NCBI RefSeq assembly: GCF_021246465.1
Contig: NZ_JAHRHK010000006.1
Coordinates: forward strand, 153,736 to 217,735
From: Nocardioides sp. R-C-SC26
Lineage (GTDB): Bacteria > Actinomycetota > Actinomycetes > Propionibacteriales > Nocardioidaceae
Direction of reading: 5' to 3'
Length of the DNA stretch: 64,000 nucleotides
Of this stretch, positions 1 through 7,884 are shown piece after piece. How positions within the stretch are numbered: position 1 is the stretch's first letter; each line of letters opens with the position of its first letter. A program made the position numbers and the translations under genes. The notes beneath the pieces are model-generated. The model was not told where the DNA came from. It saw nothing but the letters and a program-made list of their open reading frames with translations, and searched no databases.

Positions 1-2027
1 GTCATCACCAGGTCGGGGACGTCCTCGCGCAGCAGCTCGAGCGCCTCGATCCCGTCAGCCGCGGTCCGCACCAGGTAGCCCTCCTGGCGGAGCAGGCCAG
101 CGACGTAGCCGCGCATGTCGTCGTTGTCGTCGACGACCAGGATCCGCCCCAGAGCGTCGTCCTCCGACGGTGCCGCGTCGTCGTGCGTCGCGCCGTGGGT
201 CTCGCTCCACGACGCGACGTGGGTCGTCACCCGGGCCTCGTGGCGCTGGGCGACGGCGTCATGGTCGGGGCGTGTCTCGCTGACCTGCTGGGGCGGCAGG
301 TGGTCGCGGCCGCGTGGGACGCGCACCGTGAAGGTCGTGCCGACGTCCAACGTCGAGGAGACCTCGACCGTGCCGCCGTGGGCCGTGACGAGCTCGTGCA
401 CGAGCGCGAGGCCGATGCCCGAGCCTTCGTGGGAACGCGAGCGCGCACCGGTGACCCGGTGGAACCGGTCGAAGAGGTGGGGAAGCTCCGTCTCGGGGAT
501 GCCGGTGCCGGTGTCGGAGACGCGCAGCTCCACGTGGTCCTCGCGCTCGGCGACCTGCACCGAGACATGACCCTCGAAGGTGAACTTCATCGCGTTCGAC
601 ACCAGGTTGAGCACGACCTTCGACCAGTGGTCATGGTCGAGGTAGGCCTCCGCCGAGGCGCAGTCGATCTGCAGTCCGAGGCCGACCCGCTCCGCGACGG
701 AGTCGAACATGCTCACCAGCTCGGCGGTGTAGCGCCCGACGTCGGTCGGCACGAACCGTGCGTCGTCCTCGCCCGCCTCGAGCCGGGAGTAGTCGAGCAG
801 CGTGTTGACCAGCTGCAGCATCCGCTGGCCGTTGCGGGTCACCACGCTCAATCGCTCCCGGTGACGGGGGGTCAGCGGTTCGTGGGTATCCCTGAGGGCG
901 TCCTCCGCCGGACCGAGGAGCAACGTGAGGGGCGTACGGAGCTCATGACTGACGTTCGCGAGGAAGTCGGTCTTGGCCTGGTCGAGTGCGGCCAGGGCGT
1001 CCGCTCGTCGGCGTTGGTCCTCGATGGCGCGTGCGTCGGTGATGCCGGTGGACAGGTGGCCCGCGATGAGGTCGATGAAGTCCCGGTAGGAGTCGTCGAA
1101 GGGGCGGTGCCGGTTCGCCCCGATCACGAGGACGCCGTAGGGGTGGTCCTCGGTGGGCTGGGCGATCGGCGTCACGAAGACGAGCCGAGGCGGAAGCTCC
1201 CAGGCGCCGGTGGGCAGCGTCGCCGCCGTCGCCTCGTCGATCTCGACCGTGACGGACTCGCGGTGCCATCCGGCCGCGAGCGGCCATGGACCACCCTCGG
1301 CCACGTCGAGCACCGTGGGGAACCGGGGATGAGGGAGCTCGAAGCCGGCGTGGCCCGTCAGGTGCGCGCTCGTCCCGTCCGCGTCGTAGAGGTAGACCGC
1401 GACGAACGGCAGCGACGCAGGGTTGGTCGCAAGCCGTTCGCACGCCGCGCGCACGGCGTCGGCGGTCGTCGCGGCCACCCCGGTGCGCACTCCCAGGTCT
1501 CGCAGGGTCGTCATCCGACGCTCGGCGATCACCTGGTCGGTGACCTCCGCGACGACGCAGAGCATCCCCGCGATCGTGCCGTCGTCGTCGGGCAGTGGGC
1601 TGTAGGAGAAGGTGTGATAGGTCTCCTCGGCGTAGCCGCTCCGCTCCAGGAAGAGCTTGAGCGCCTCGTCCCAGGTCGCCTCGCCGGCCTGCATGACCTG
1701 GTCGATGCGGGGCTCGATGTCGGCCCAGATCTCCGACCACACCTCGCTCGCGGGTCGGCCGAGGGCCCAGGGGTACTTGGTGCCGAGGGTGTCGCGACGG
1801 TAGGCGGAGTTGCAGAAGAACGTGAGCTCGGGACCCCACGCCATCCACATCGAGAACTTGCTCGTGAGCAGGATGCGGACGGCGTTGCCGAGGCTGAGCG
1901 ACCACTCCTCGGGAGGACCGACCGGCGTCGCGTCCCAGTCGACGGCGAGCAGGTCGCGTCCCTCCTGACCGGCACCGGCGAGGAACTCGCGCATCGAGCC
2001 GCCGTGCGCGCGCTTCGGAGCGCTCAC
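1..2027 (-). CDS. hybrid sensor histidine kinase with receiver domain (partial, runs off left edge)
   Basis: Reading from the GTG at 2027, this frame stays open to the window edge (about 675 codons), so the C-terminus is missing. In order: a PAS-like region (about residues 20-150), a GAF-like region (about 180-320), a HisKA dimerisation segment with the H-box SHELRTPL near residue 362, an HATPase with GSGIGLAL near residue 541, and the start of a receiver domain (GRILVVDDNDDM near 630) that is cut before its phospho-acceptor loop ends. It probably autophosphorylates on the H-box His and passes phosphate to its own receiver. The GTG overlaps the stop of the STAS gene upstream (GTGA), so the two are translationally coupled and probably act in one partner-switching or stress circuit. 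The ligand is unknown. Confidence 0.9.
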   Translation of the reverse strand, partial: MSAPKRAHGGSMREFLAGAGQEGRDLLAVDWDATPVGPPEEWSLSLGNAVRILLTSKFSMWMAWGPELTFFCNSAYRRDTLGTKYPWALGRPASEVWSEIWADIEPRIDQVMQAGEATWDEALKLFLERSGYAEETYHTFSYSPLPDDDGTIAGMLCVVAEVTDQVIAERRMTTLRDLGVRTGVAATTADAVRAACERLATNPASLPFVAVYLYDADGTSAHLTGHAGFELPHPRFPTVLDVAEGGPWPLAAGWHRESVTVEIDEATAATLPTGAWELPPRLVFVTPIAQPTEDHPYGVLVIGANRHRPFDDSYRDFIDLIAGHLSTGITDARAIEDQRRRADALAALDQAKTDFLANVSHELRTPLTLLLGPAEDALRDTHEPLTPRHRERLSVVTRNGQRMLQLVNTLLDYSRLEAGEDDARFVPTDVGRYTAELVSMFDSVAERVGLGLQIDCASAEAYLDHDHWSKVVLNLVSNAMKFTFEGHVSVQVAEREDHVELRVSDTGTGIPETELPHLFDRFHRVTGARSRSHEGSGIGLALVHELVTAHGGTVEVSSTLDVGTTFTVRVPRGRDHLPPQQVSETRPDHDAVAQRHEARVTTHVASWSETHGATHDDAAPSEDDALGRILVVDDNDDMRGYVAGLLRQEGYLVRTAADGIEALELLREDVPDLVM

Positions 2028-2413
2028 GTCAGGTCCGTTCCGGCCGGCGCGGGCGGGTTCCCCTCGAGGTCGTCGAGCCGATCCACGATCGTGAAGACCC
2101 GGTTGAGGGCCGTCAGGTGCAGGAGTCGCGCGACCGGGGGGCTGGGGCTGAGCAGTGCCAGGCCTCCCCGGAACAGGCGTGCCTGGCGCTGCGCACCCAC
2201 CAGGACGCCGAGACCGGTGGAGTCCATGAACTCGACGCCGCTCAGGTCGATGACGACGTCGGGGCGCTCGGCACCCATGATCCCGCGGAGCGTGAGGCGG
2301 AAGGCGGCCGCCGACGTGAGCTCGACCTCCCCGGTCACCCGGACGACGATGCGGCCGCCGACGTTCTCGACGTCGAAGGAGCACCGTCCGGGTGGCTCCG
2401 GCGTCTCGGTCAT
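2024..2413 (-). CDS. STAS-domain anti-sigma factor antagonist (RsbV/SpoIIAA type)
   Basis: The protein has 129 residues and is a single STAS domain covering nearly its whole length. The conserved segment FMDSTGLGVLVGA carries the Ser that is phosphorylated in RsbV/SpoIIAA-type antagonists. Such proteins bind an anti-sigma kinase when unphosphorylated and so release a sigma factor. No RsbW-type kinase or sigma factor lies in the window, so the partner is unknown. The coupled hybrid kinase downstream suggests a combined two-component/partner-switching input. The ATG start is the first in frame and gives a family-typical length. Confidence 0.9.
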   Translation of the reverse strand: MTETPEPPGRCSFDVENVGGRIVVRVTGEVELTSAAAFRLTLRGIMGAERPDVVIDLSGVEFMDSTGLGVLVGAQRQARLFRGGLALLSPSPPVARLLHLTALNRVFTIVDRLDDLEGNPPAPAGTDLT

Positions 2414-2515
2414 GGGCGGACCTTCTCAGACCGGGGCCGTCCGCGGATTCACCCGTTTCTACGGTGTCGAGCGATCCGCGCTCCTGCTCGGACCTCGGCG
2501 CCTCTCGCCACGAAC

Positions 2516-2529
2516 TGGAACACGTTCTA
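2516..2529. promoter_or_regulatory. KstR-like operator overlapping a promoter
   Basis: The 14-mer TGGAACACGTTCTA fits TnnAACnnGTTnnA, the motif described for the TetR-family steroid repressor KstR in mycobacteria and rhodococci. Its right end overlaps a -10-like TAGGGT at 2528-2533, only 6 bases before the ATG at 2540, so the mRNA is probably nearly leaderless and a bound repressor would block it. The match is seen directly; binding is inferred. Confidence 0.5.
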
Positions 2530-2539
2530 GGGTCTGCGC

Positions 2540-3709
2540 ATGGACGTCACTGTCGATGGAACCTGCGCGGGCGAGTTCGAGCCCCTGCGTGACCTTCTGG
2601 CCCGCAATCTCGCCGATGGCACGGACGCCGGCGCCGCCGTCGCGATCGTGCGAGACGGCGAGCTGGTCGCCGACATCTGGGGTGGAGAGGCGCGCCCCGG
2701 GGTGCCGTGGGAGCGCGACACGCTCGTGCAGGTCTGGTCGATCTCCAAGACGATGGCGGCCCTGACCGTGCTGACGTTGGCCTCGCGCGGTCAGATCGAC
2801 CTCGACGCCCCGGCCGCGGAGTACTGGTCGGCCTTCGGCGTCGAGGGCAAGGGCGAGATCCCGGTGCGCCACCTGCTCGGGCACACCAGTGGCCTCCCGG
2901 GCTGGAGCGTGCCGGTCTCGGTGGACGACCTCATCGACCTCGAGCACACCGAGGCGCTGCTCGCCGCCGACGCGCCCTGGTACGAGCCCGGCAGCGCGCC
3001 GGCCTACCAGCTGATCAACCACGGTCACCTGCTCGACGGCGTGGTGCGCGGTGCGACCGGGCGGCCGCTCGCCGAGATCTTCCACGAGGAGATCGCCGGA
3101 CCGCTGACGGCCGGGCCGGGCGGCGAGAGCGGCGGCGACTTCTTCCTCGGTGTGCCCTCGGAGCGGCTCGGCGACGTCGCCGACCTGATCGCTCCGACCA
3201 GCTCCTCGATCGACTTCGCGGCGCTGCCGCCCGACGCCTTCATCCTGCGCACGGTCGCGAACCCGCTGCTGACGGCGGACGTGTGCAACAGCGAGGCGTG
3301 GCGGCGCGACAACGCCGTGGCCGGCGCGGGGGGCCACGCGAACGCGCGCGGCGTCGCGCGGATCCAGGCGGCCATCTCCCACCACGGGGAGGTCGGCGGC
3401 GTCCGTCTGGTCGACGAGGCCACCGTCGCGCGGATCTTCGAGATCCAGAGCGAGGGCGTCGACCTGGTGCTGGGCGTCCCGATCGCCTACGGAATGGGCT
3501 ACAGCGTGCCGACGCCGTCCGCCCCCGCGATCCCGCAGGGGCGGGTGTGCTGGTGGACGGGCTACGGCGGCTCGATCGTCGTCAACGACCTCGACCGGCG
3601 CACGACCGTGGCGTTCACGCCTAACAAGCTGCACGACCACATGGTCAGCTCGCCCCGCACCGACGAGTACGTCCGCACCGCCTTCGCCTGCCTGGAGAAC
3701 ACCCGATGA
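2540..3709 (+). CDS. serine hydrolase, beta-lactamase/class C esterase fold
   Basis: The protein has 389 residues. SISK at residues 67-70 is the SxxK nucleophile motif of class C beta-lactamases, DD-peptidases and EstB-type esterases, and a Tyr in YQLIN near residue 156 is the likely general base. HLLGHTSGLPG (about 111-121) is a common motif of this family. No signal peptide is visible, so it is probably a cytoplasmic esterase or hydrolase and not a true beta-lactamase. It overlaps the flavin monooxygenase downstream by ATGA, which indicates one operon, and a KstR-like box lies just upstream. An ester or lactone substrate made by the neighbouring monooxygenase (possibly Baeyer-Villiger type) would make sense, but this is inference. 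Confidence 0.88.
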   Translation: MDVTVDGTCAGEFEPLRDLLARNLADGTDAGAAVAIVRDGELVADIWGGEARPGVPWERDTLVQVWSISKTMAALTVLTLASRGQIDLDAPAAEYWSAFGVEGKGEIPVRHLLGHTSGLPGWSVPVSVDDLIDLEHTEALLAADAPWYEPGSAPAYQLINHGHLLDGVVRGATGRPLAEIFHEEIAGPLTAGPGGESGGDFFLGVPSERLGDVADLIAPTSSSIDFAALPPDAFILRTVANPLLTADVCNSEAWRRDNAVAGAGGHANARGVARIQAAISHHGEVGGVRLVDEATVARIFEIQSEGVDLVLGVPIAYGMGYSVPTPSAPAIPQGRVCWWTGYGGSIVVNDLDRRTTVAFTPNKLHDHMVSSPRTDEYVRTAFACLENTR

Positions 3710-5073
3710 GCACCCAGCACGCCACCCCGCACGTCGCGATCATCGGGGCGGGCTGCTCCGGCATCACGACCGCCAAGCGCCTCAAGGAGTACGGCGTCTC
3801 CTACGACCAGTTCGAGATGAGCGACGACGTCGGCGGCAACTGGTACTTCAAGAACCCCAACGGCCGCTCGGCCGTCTATGAGTCCCTGCACATCGACACC
3901 TCCACCCAGCGTCTGCAGTTCGAGGAGTTCCCGGCGCCCGCGGACTACCCCGACTTCCCGCACCACACGCTCATCCACGACTACTTCCGCTCCTACGTCG
4001 ACCACTTCGGCCTGCGGGAGGCGATCGAGTTCAACACCGAGGTGACGCGTGCAGCGCGCATCGGTGGCGACGCCGGCGCGGGCTGGGAGCTCACGCTCTC
4101 GACCGGTGAGACGCGCACCTACACGGACCTGATCGTCGCCAACGGCCACCACTGGGCGCCCCGGATGCCGGACTACCCGGGCGAGTTCGACGGCGTCCTC
4201 ATGCACGCGCACTCCTACGTCAGTCCTTTCGACCCCGTCGAGATCCGCGGCAAGCGCGTGATCGTCGTCGGGATGGGCAACTCGGCGATGGACATCGCCT
4301 CGGAGCTATCGAACCGGTGGATGGCCGAGAAGCTCTACGTCTCGGCGCGACGTGGCGTCTGGGTGCTCCCGAAGTACCGCAACGGCGTCGCGGCCGACAA
4401 GGTGATGGCGCCACCGGACATCCCCAAGGACGTCGCGCTGGCCGCCTCGCGTGAGTTGATCCGCAACCTGGTGGGCAACATGAGCAACTACGGGTTGCCC
4501 GAGCCCGACCACGAGCCGCTCTCGGCCCACCCCTCGGTCAGCGCGGACTTCCTCACCCGTGCCGGGTCCGGCGACATCCACATGCTCGCCGCCATCGAGC
4601 GGCTCGACGGCAGCACGGTCCACCTGGTCGACGGGACGTCGGTCGAGGCCGACGTCATCATCTGCGCGACGGGCTACGACATGAAGTTCCCCTTCTTCGA
4701 GGTCGACGAGAACGGCGTCGGCGAGGCGGACCTGCACCCCGACAGCGAGCACCGCTACCCGCTGTTCAAGCGGATCATCAAGCCCGGCGTCGAGCACCTC
4801 TTCTATGCCGGGCTCGCGCAGAGCTCGCCCACGATCGTGAACCTGGCCGAGCAGCAGTCGAAGCTGATCGCGCAGCTGCTCACCGGGGAGTACACGCTGC
4901 CCGACGTCGCCGAGCAGCAGCGGATCATGGTCGCGGACGAGGCGGCGCACTTGGAGCAGTACTACGCCTCGCCGCGGCACACGATCCAGATCGACTTCGC
5001 CCGCTACTGCGTGGACCTGAACGCCGAGCTCGAGGCGGGTCGCGCACGGGCGAGCCTTGCGGCGACTTCCTGA
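3706..5073 (+). CDS. flavin-containing monooxygenase (FMO/Baeyer-Villiger type)
   Basis: The protein has 455 residues. It has an FAD-binding GAGCSG (residues 14-19), a second nucleotide-binding glycine motif GMGNSA starting at residue 189 for NADPH, an FMO-like fingerprint around FDGVLMHAHSY between them, and the late ATGYD motif. Enzymes of this class insert one oxygen from O2 into soft nucleophiles or ketones using NADPH. The start overlaps the stop of the hydrolase gene (ATGA). The hydrolase/monooxygenase pair could oxidise a ketone to an ester and then cleave it. The substrate cannot be read from sequence; the upstream KstR-like box hints at a steroid or isoprenoid ring fragment. Confidence 0.9.
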   Translation: MSTQHATPHVAIIGAGCSGITTAKRLKEYGVSYDQFEMSDDVGGNWYFKNPNGRSAVYESLHIDTSTQRLQFEEFPAPADYPDFPHHTLIHDYFRSYVDHFGLREAIEFNTEVTRAARIGGDAGAGWELTLSTGETRTYTDLIVANGHHWAPRMPDYPGEFDGVLMHAHSYVSPFDPVEIRGKRVIVVGMGNSAMDIASELSNRWMAEKLYVSARRGVWVLPKYRNGVAADKVMAPPDIPKDVALAASRELIRNLVGNMSNYGLPEPDHEPLSAHPSVSADFLTRAGSGDIHMLAAIERLDGSTVHLVDGTSVEADVIICATGYDMKFPFFEVDENGVGEADLHPDSEHRYPLFKRIIKPGVEHLFYAGLAQSSPTIVNLAEQQSKLIAQLLTGEYTLPDVAEQQRIMVADEAAHLEQYYASPRHTIQIDFARYCVDLNAELEAGRARASLAATS

Positions 5074-5098
5074 AACATCGCCGACCGAGACTGGTGCC

Positions 5099-5740
5099 AT
5101 GGACGAGAACGCCGCCTGGGAGTTGATCGCGCGGGAGCGTCGCGCGTTCGCCGACGTCCTCGACGGGTTGGCACCGGAGGACTGGGAGACGCCGAGCCTG
5201 TGCGAGGGCTGGAGCGTGCAGGACGTCGTGGCGCACACGATGGTCGGGCCGACGGCGTCGGCGCGGGAGTTCCTCGCAGCCATGCTGCGTGCGCGCTTCC
5301 GGTTCGACGCCGCGAACCGCAGGCTCACGGCGTCTCGCCGTCCGCTCGGCCCCGATGGCGTGGTGGCGGTGCTGCGCGAGCACGCGGAGAGCCGCTTCAC
5401 CCCGCCGACGCACGACTGGCGCGCGCCGCTGACCGACCTGTTGGTGCACCGACTCGACGCGCTGGTGCCGTTGGACGTCGCGGCGCCGGCCTCGCTCGAC
5501 GTCTGGCCGACCGTGCTGGAGTTCCTCGCCTCGCCCAAGGCGCTGCGCGGCTTCCTCACCGCGCCGTTGCCCGACCTGACCTTCGCCGCGACCGACGTCG
5601 AGTGGGGGAGCGGGACGGGTGCTCGCGTCGAGGCGCCGGCCGAGGTGCTGGCCCTGGCGATGACTCGGCGCCACACCAGCCGGCTCGACGAGCTGACCGG
5701 ACCCGGAAGTCAGGTGCTCAGGACCTGGGCCGCCCGGTAG
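5099..5740 (+). CDS. maleylpyruvate isomerase/DinB-like family protein (TIGR03083-like)
   Basis: The ATG at 5099 gives 213 residues and starts directly with the family helix (ELIARERRAFADVLDGL). PSLCEGWSVQDVVAHTMVGP around residue 40 is the hallmark of the mycothiol-dependent maleylpyruvate isomerase N-terminal/DinB-like metal-binding four-helix bundle, and the His in VVAH is a probable metal ligand. Many actinobacterial members have no assigned reaction. The in-frame start 14 codons earlier would overlap the preceding gene and lacks this family alignment. It may be co-transcribed with the monooxygenase, 25 bases upstream. Confidence 0.8.
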   Translation: MDENAAWELIARERRAFADVLDGLAPEDWETPSLCEGWSVQDVVAHTMVGPTASAREFLAAMLRARFRFDAANRRLTASRRPLGPDGVVAVLREHAESRFTPPTHDWRAPLTDLLVHRLDALVPLDVAAPASLDVWPTVLEFLASPKALRGFLTAPLPDLTFAATDVEWGSGTGARVEAPAEVLALAMTRRHTSRLDELTGPGSQVLRTWAAR

Positions 5741-5743
5741 ACT
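5738..5743 (+). promoter_or_regulatory. ssrA: -10 element for tmRNA
   Basis: TAGACT matches the actinobacterial -10 consensus. It overlaps the TAG stop of the preceding gene and lies 22 bases before the mature tmRNA end, leaving a short 5' leader for RNase P to remove. No convincing -35 was found. Confidence 0.45.
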
Positions 5744-5764
5744 CGGGATCGTCACAACTCAAGA

Positions 5765-6134
5765 GGGGCTGATCGGTTTCGACTTGGGACGTTAGTTCCA
5801 GGGGAAGCGGGTCGAGAAGCCAGCGTCATCTCGTAAACGATCGCTGGAAACCAATAACTGCCAACGCTAAGCGCAGTTCGTTCGCTCTCGCCGCCTGAGC
5901 GGTGATCGGACCGTCAGACCGGGCATCCGTCTCCGTCCCGGACCCTGGCGTCATCTAGGAGACTTGCTGGTCGACTGCCGTCGGGGTGGTTGATCGGGAC
6001 TCAAACCCGACTGAGTCTGTCGGCGACGTGTCAGTGCGAGCGCCGGGACTGAGAAAACGCCTTCACTGACTGCACCCGGAGAAGACCTGGATCGACGCTC
6101 GAGGACCGGGGTTCGATTCCCCGCAGCTCCACCA
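5765..6134 (+). ncRNA. ssrA: transfer-messenger RNA (tmRNA)
   Basis: The 5' GGGGCTG pairs with 3' CAGCTCC to form the acceptor stem, and the RNA ends with an encoded CCA (6132-6134). A T-arm GTTCGATTCC precedes the acceptor strand, as in all one-piece tmRNAs. The tag reading frame resumes at the GCC at 5860 and ends at the TGA at 5896-5898, encoding ANAKRSSFALAA. The C-terminal ALAA is the typical degradation signal read by ClpXP and related proteases. Length is 370 nt. It rescues ribosomes stalled on broken mRNAs. The resume codon is assigned by analogy with other actinobacterial tags. Confidence 0.95.
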
Positions 6135-6420
6135 CCACGAGGTCTTCGCACAGCGGCGACGACTTCTTCGCACAATGAGCCGGGCCGGCGGGGACGCCGG
6201 CTCCAGCCCTCTTGTGAGCGGCGCCTTCCTTCCGGGACGGCGCCGCTCCTGCTGTCGCCGTCGTCGAGCGCGAGCCAGTGGCTCGCGGTCGACTCTCGGC
6301 GCTTCTCCAATCTCGTGTCGGGTGGTGAAGGCGAGGCGGTGCTGTCACGTGCGACCGGCCCGCCCGCGCCCGTGAGGACGTCGAGCGGGCCGGGCGCGTG
6401 GGACAGCGGCGCCGGCTGCC
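6135..6420. other. intergenic region after tmRNA
   Basis: No protein-coding gene is supported in these 286 bases. Two hairpins are present: GAGCCGG/CCGGCTC (6177-6203) and a longer one at 6216-6248. The rest shows nothing recognisable. Confidence 0.6.
6216..6248. terminator. hairpin, possible terminator between tmRNA and hsp20
   Basis: GAGCGGCGCC (6216-6225) and GGCGCCGCTC (6239-6248) form a perfect 10-bp stem with a 13-nt loop. No T-tract follows on either side, which is common for actinobacterial terminators. It could serve both the tmRNA and the convergent hsp20 gene. Confidence 0.4.
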
Positions 6421-6852
6421 TCATGAAGTGATGGCGGCATGCTCCCGGTCGTTGGCCAGGGTCTGGATCTGGATCTTGCGGGGCTTGGCCCTCTCCGCCA
6501 GCGGGACGACCAGGCGCAGCACGCCATCGGCGTACCGGGCCTCGATGCGCTCGAGGTCGAGGTTGTCGCCCAGAACGAGTTGGCGGCTGAAGTGACCCTT
6601 GGCACGTTCAGTGGCGAGCATCTCCCAGTCGCCGTTGCGAGCCACGCGTTCGGCCCGGACGGTCAGGACGTTGCGTTCGATGTCCAGGTCGATGCTGTCG
6701 CGCGCGACGCCGGGGAGATCGAACTCGAGCACGAAGGTGTCGTCCTCGCGCCAGGCGTCCATCGCCATGGCTGCAGGACGGTTGGTTGTGCCCAGCAGCT
6801 GCTGGGTGATCCGGTCGAAGTCGCGGAACGGGTCAGCGGTACGAAGAAGCAT
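6421..6852 (-). CDS. Hsp20/alpha-crystallin small heat-shock protein
   Basis: The protein has 143 residues with an alpha-crystallin domain at about 35-125. [30 protein letters not shown] and the later [22 protein letters not shown] are the classic strands of the family, including a C-terminal I-x-I motif (IQI) that mediates oligomerisation. It is an ATP-independent holdase that binds unfolding proteins. A strong AGGAGG ribosome site precedes the ATG. The gene diverges from a MerR-type regulator 92 bases away, which probably controls it. Confidence 0.93.
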   Translation of the reverse strand: MLLRTADPFRDFDRITQQLLGTTNRPAAMAMDAWREDDTFVLEFDLPGVARDSIDLDIERNVLTVRAERVARNGDWEMLATERAKGHFSRQLVLGDNLDLERIEARYADGVLRLVVPLAERAKPRKIQIQTLANDREHAAITS

Positions 6853-6944
6853 GGTGTCCTCCTAGTCATGTCGAGTCGCCAGATCTCTTCTAGCGAGTGC
6901 AGATTTTATGTAGCATGGGAATCAACTCAGGGCAAGGGGAAGTG

Positions 6945-7262
6945 ATGAGCGATTCTCGAACTCCGCTGTACGCCATCTCGGTCGCGGCCGACCTGGCCGA
7001 GACCAGCATCCAGAATCTGCGTTCCTACGAACGGCACGGTCTCGTCGAGCCCGGCCGCACCGAAGGAGGAACGCGCCGCTACAGCGATCACGACGTGACG
7101 CAACTGCTGCACATCCGCTCGCTGCTCGATCAGGGCCTGAACATCGCCGGCGTGCAGCGTGTCCTGCGCCTGGAAGCGGAGGTTGCCGGCCTGCGCGCTT
7201 CTCTCCTCCGCGACGACGCCGGCCCGGCGGACAGCGCCTCGGGCGCACGAGACAGTCGCTAG
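6945..7262 (+). CDS. MerR-family regulator (HspR-like), divergent to hsp20
   Basis: Starting at the ATG at 6945 the protein has 105 residues. It has a MerR winged helix: LYAISVAADLAETSIQNLRSYERHGLVEPGRTEGGTRRYS is the HTH plus wing, followed by a short dimerisation helix. There is no effector domain, as in HspR, the repressor of actinobacterial heat-shock genes. A GGGGAAG ribosome site precedes this ATG; earlier in-frame ATGs lack one. The divergent hsp20 is the obvious target. A perfect HAIR repeat (CTTGAGT-N7-ACTCAAG) is not present in the intergenic region, only partial half-sites. Confidence 0.85.
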   Translation: MSDSRTPLYAISVAADLAETSIQNLRSYERHGLVEPGRTEGGTRRYSDHDVTQLLHIRSLLDQGLNIAGVQRVLRLEAEVAGLRASLLRDDAGPADSASGARDSR

Positions 7263-7300
7263 TCGAGGCACGTGTCGCACGGGAAGAGCGATCTATGTGA

Positions 7301-7762
7301 CGAGATCGACGAGCTCGCCACCTTCGGTCATCGGTCTGCGAGGGCGGATCCGGGTCCGTGGTCGCTGATGTCTTCCCGGATTGGGCTGCCACGGTGCAGG
7401 AGCATGTCGGGGCCGCAACCACGCCCGGACGACGGGTGTGGGCCTACATCGAGGCGAACGTCGATCCGTTCGCCAGCTCCGAACAAGCTGTCGCCACCGC
7501 ATTGGCACGGGTCGTCGACCCGAGCGTTCTGCGCGGGCCGATGAAGGAATTCCACGCCCAGCTCCAGGTGCCGCTGCGAGATGCGCTGACCGCGCTCGGG
7601 GAACCGGAGGTCGCGTCGATGGCCGAGATCATCGATGCGCTCGTTGTCCAGGCCGCCCGCTCCGACGGTGAACGCATCCTGTGCAGCGGCGGTCAGCTGC
7701 CGCGCGAGCAGGTGCTGGCCCGCCTGCGACGGCTCATCGGCGGGTACCTCGCACTGGACTGA
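7301..7762 (+). pseudogene. TetR-type regulator fragment lacking its DNA-binding domain
   Basis: From the GTG at 7358, 134 residues resemble only the C-terminal ligand-binding half of TetR regulators (for example VWAYIEANVDPFASSEQAVATALARVVDP). The frame is closed by a stop at 7298-7300 and no helix-turn-helix lies upstream in any frame. A neighbouring frame over 7272-7360 reads GKSDLCDEIDELATF, which could be the remnant that once joined the two halves, so a frameshift plus a 5' deletion is likely. A short intact orphan protein cannot be excluded. Confidence 0.45.
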
Positions 7763-7884
7763 CGTGGCGCACGTCGATCAGCCGCTGCTCCGATGCCCGC
7801 GCGCAGAACCGCGCCGAGGAGGACGCGAGGAAGATCGCTCGCGCCGCCGATCCGCGTTGCGCGACCGCCACGCATCAGGTCGTG

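Noticed and set aside
183..2765. 860-residue reading frame on the plus strand
   Set aside because: It is the complement of the hybrid kinase and STAS genes; composition is dominated by Arg/Val/Gly patterns of antisense high-GC frames, with no domain.
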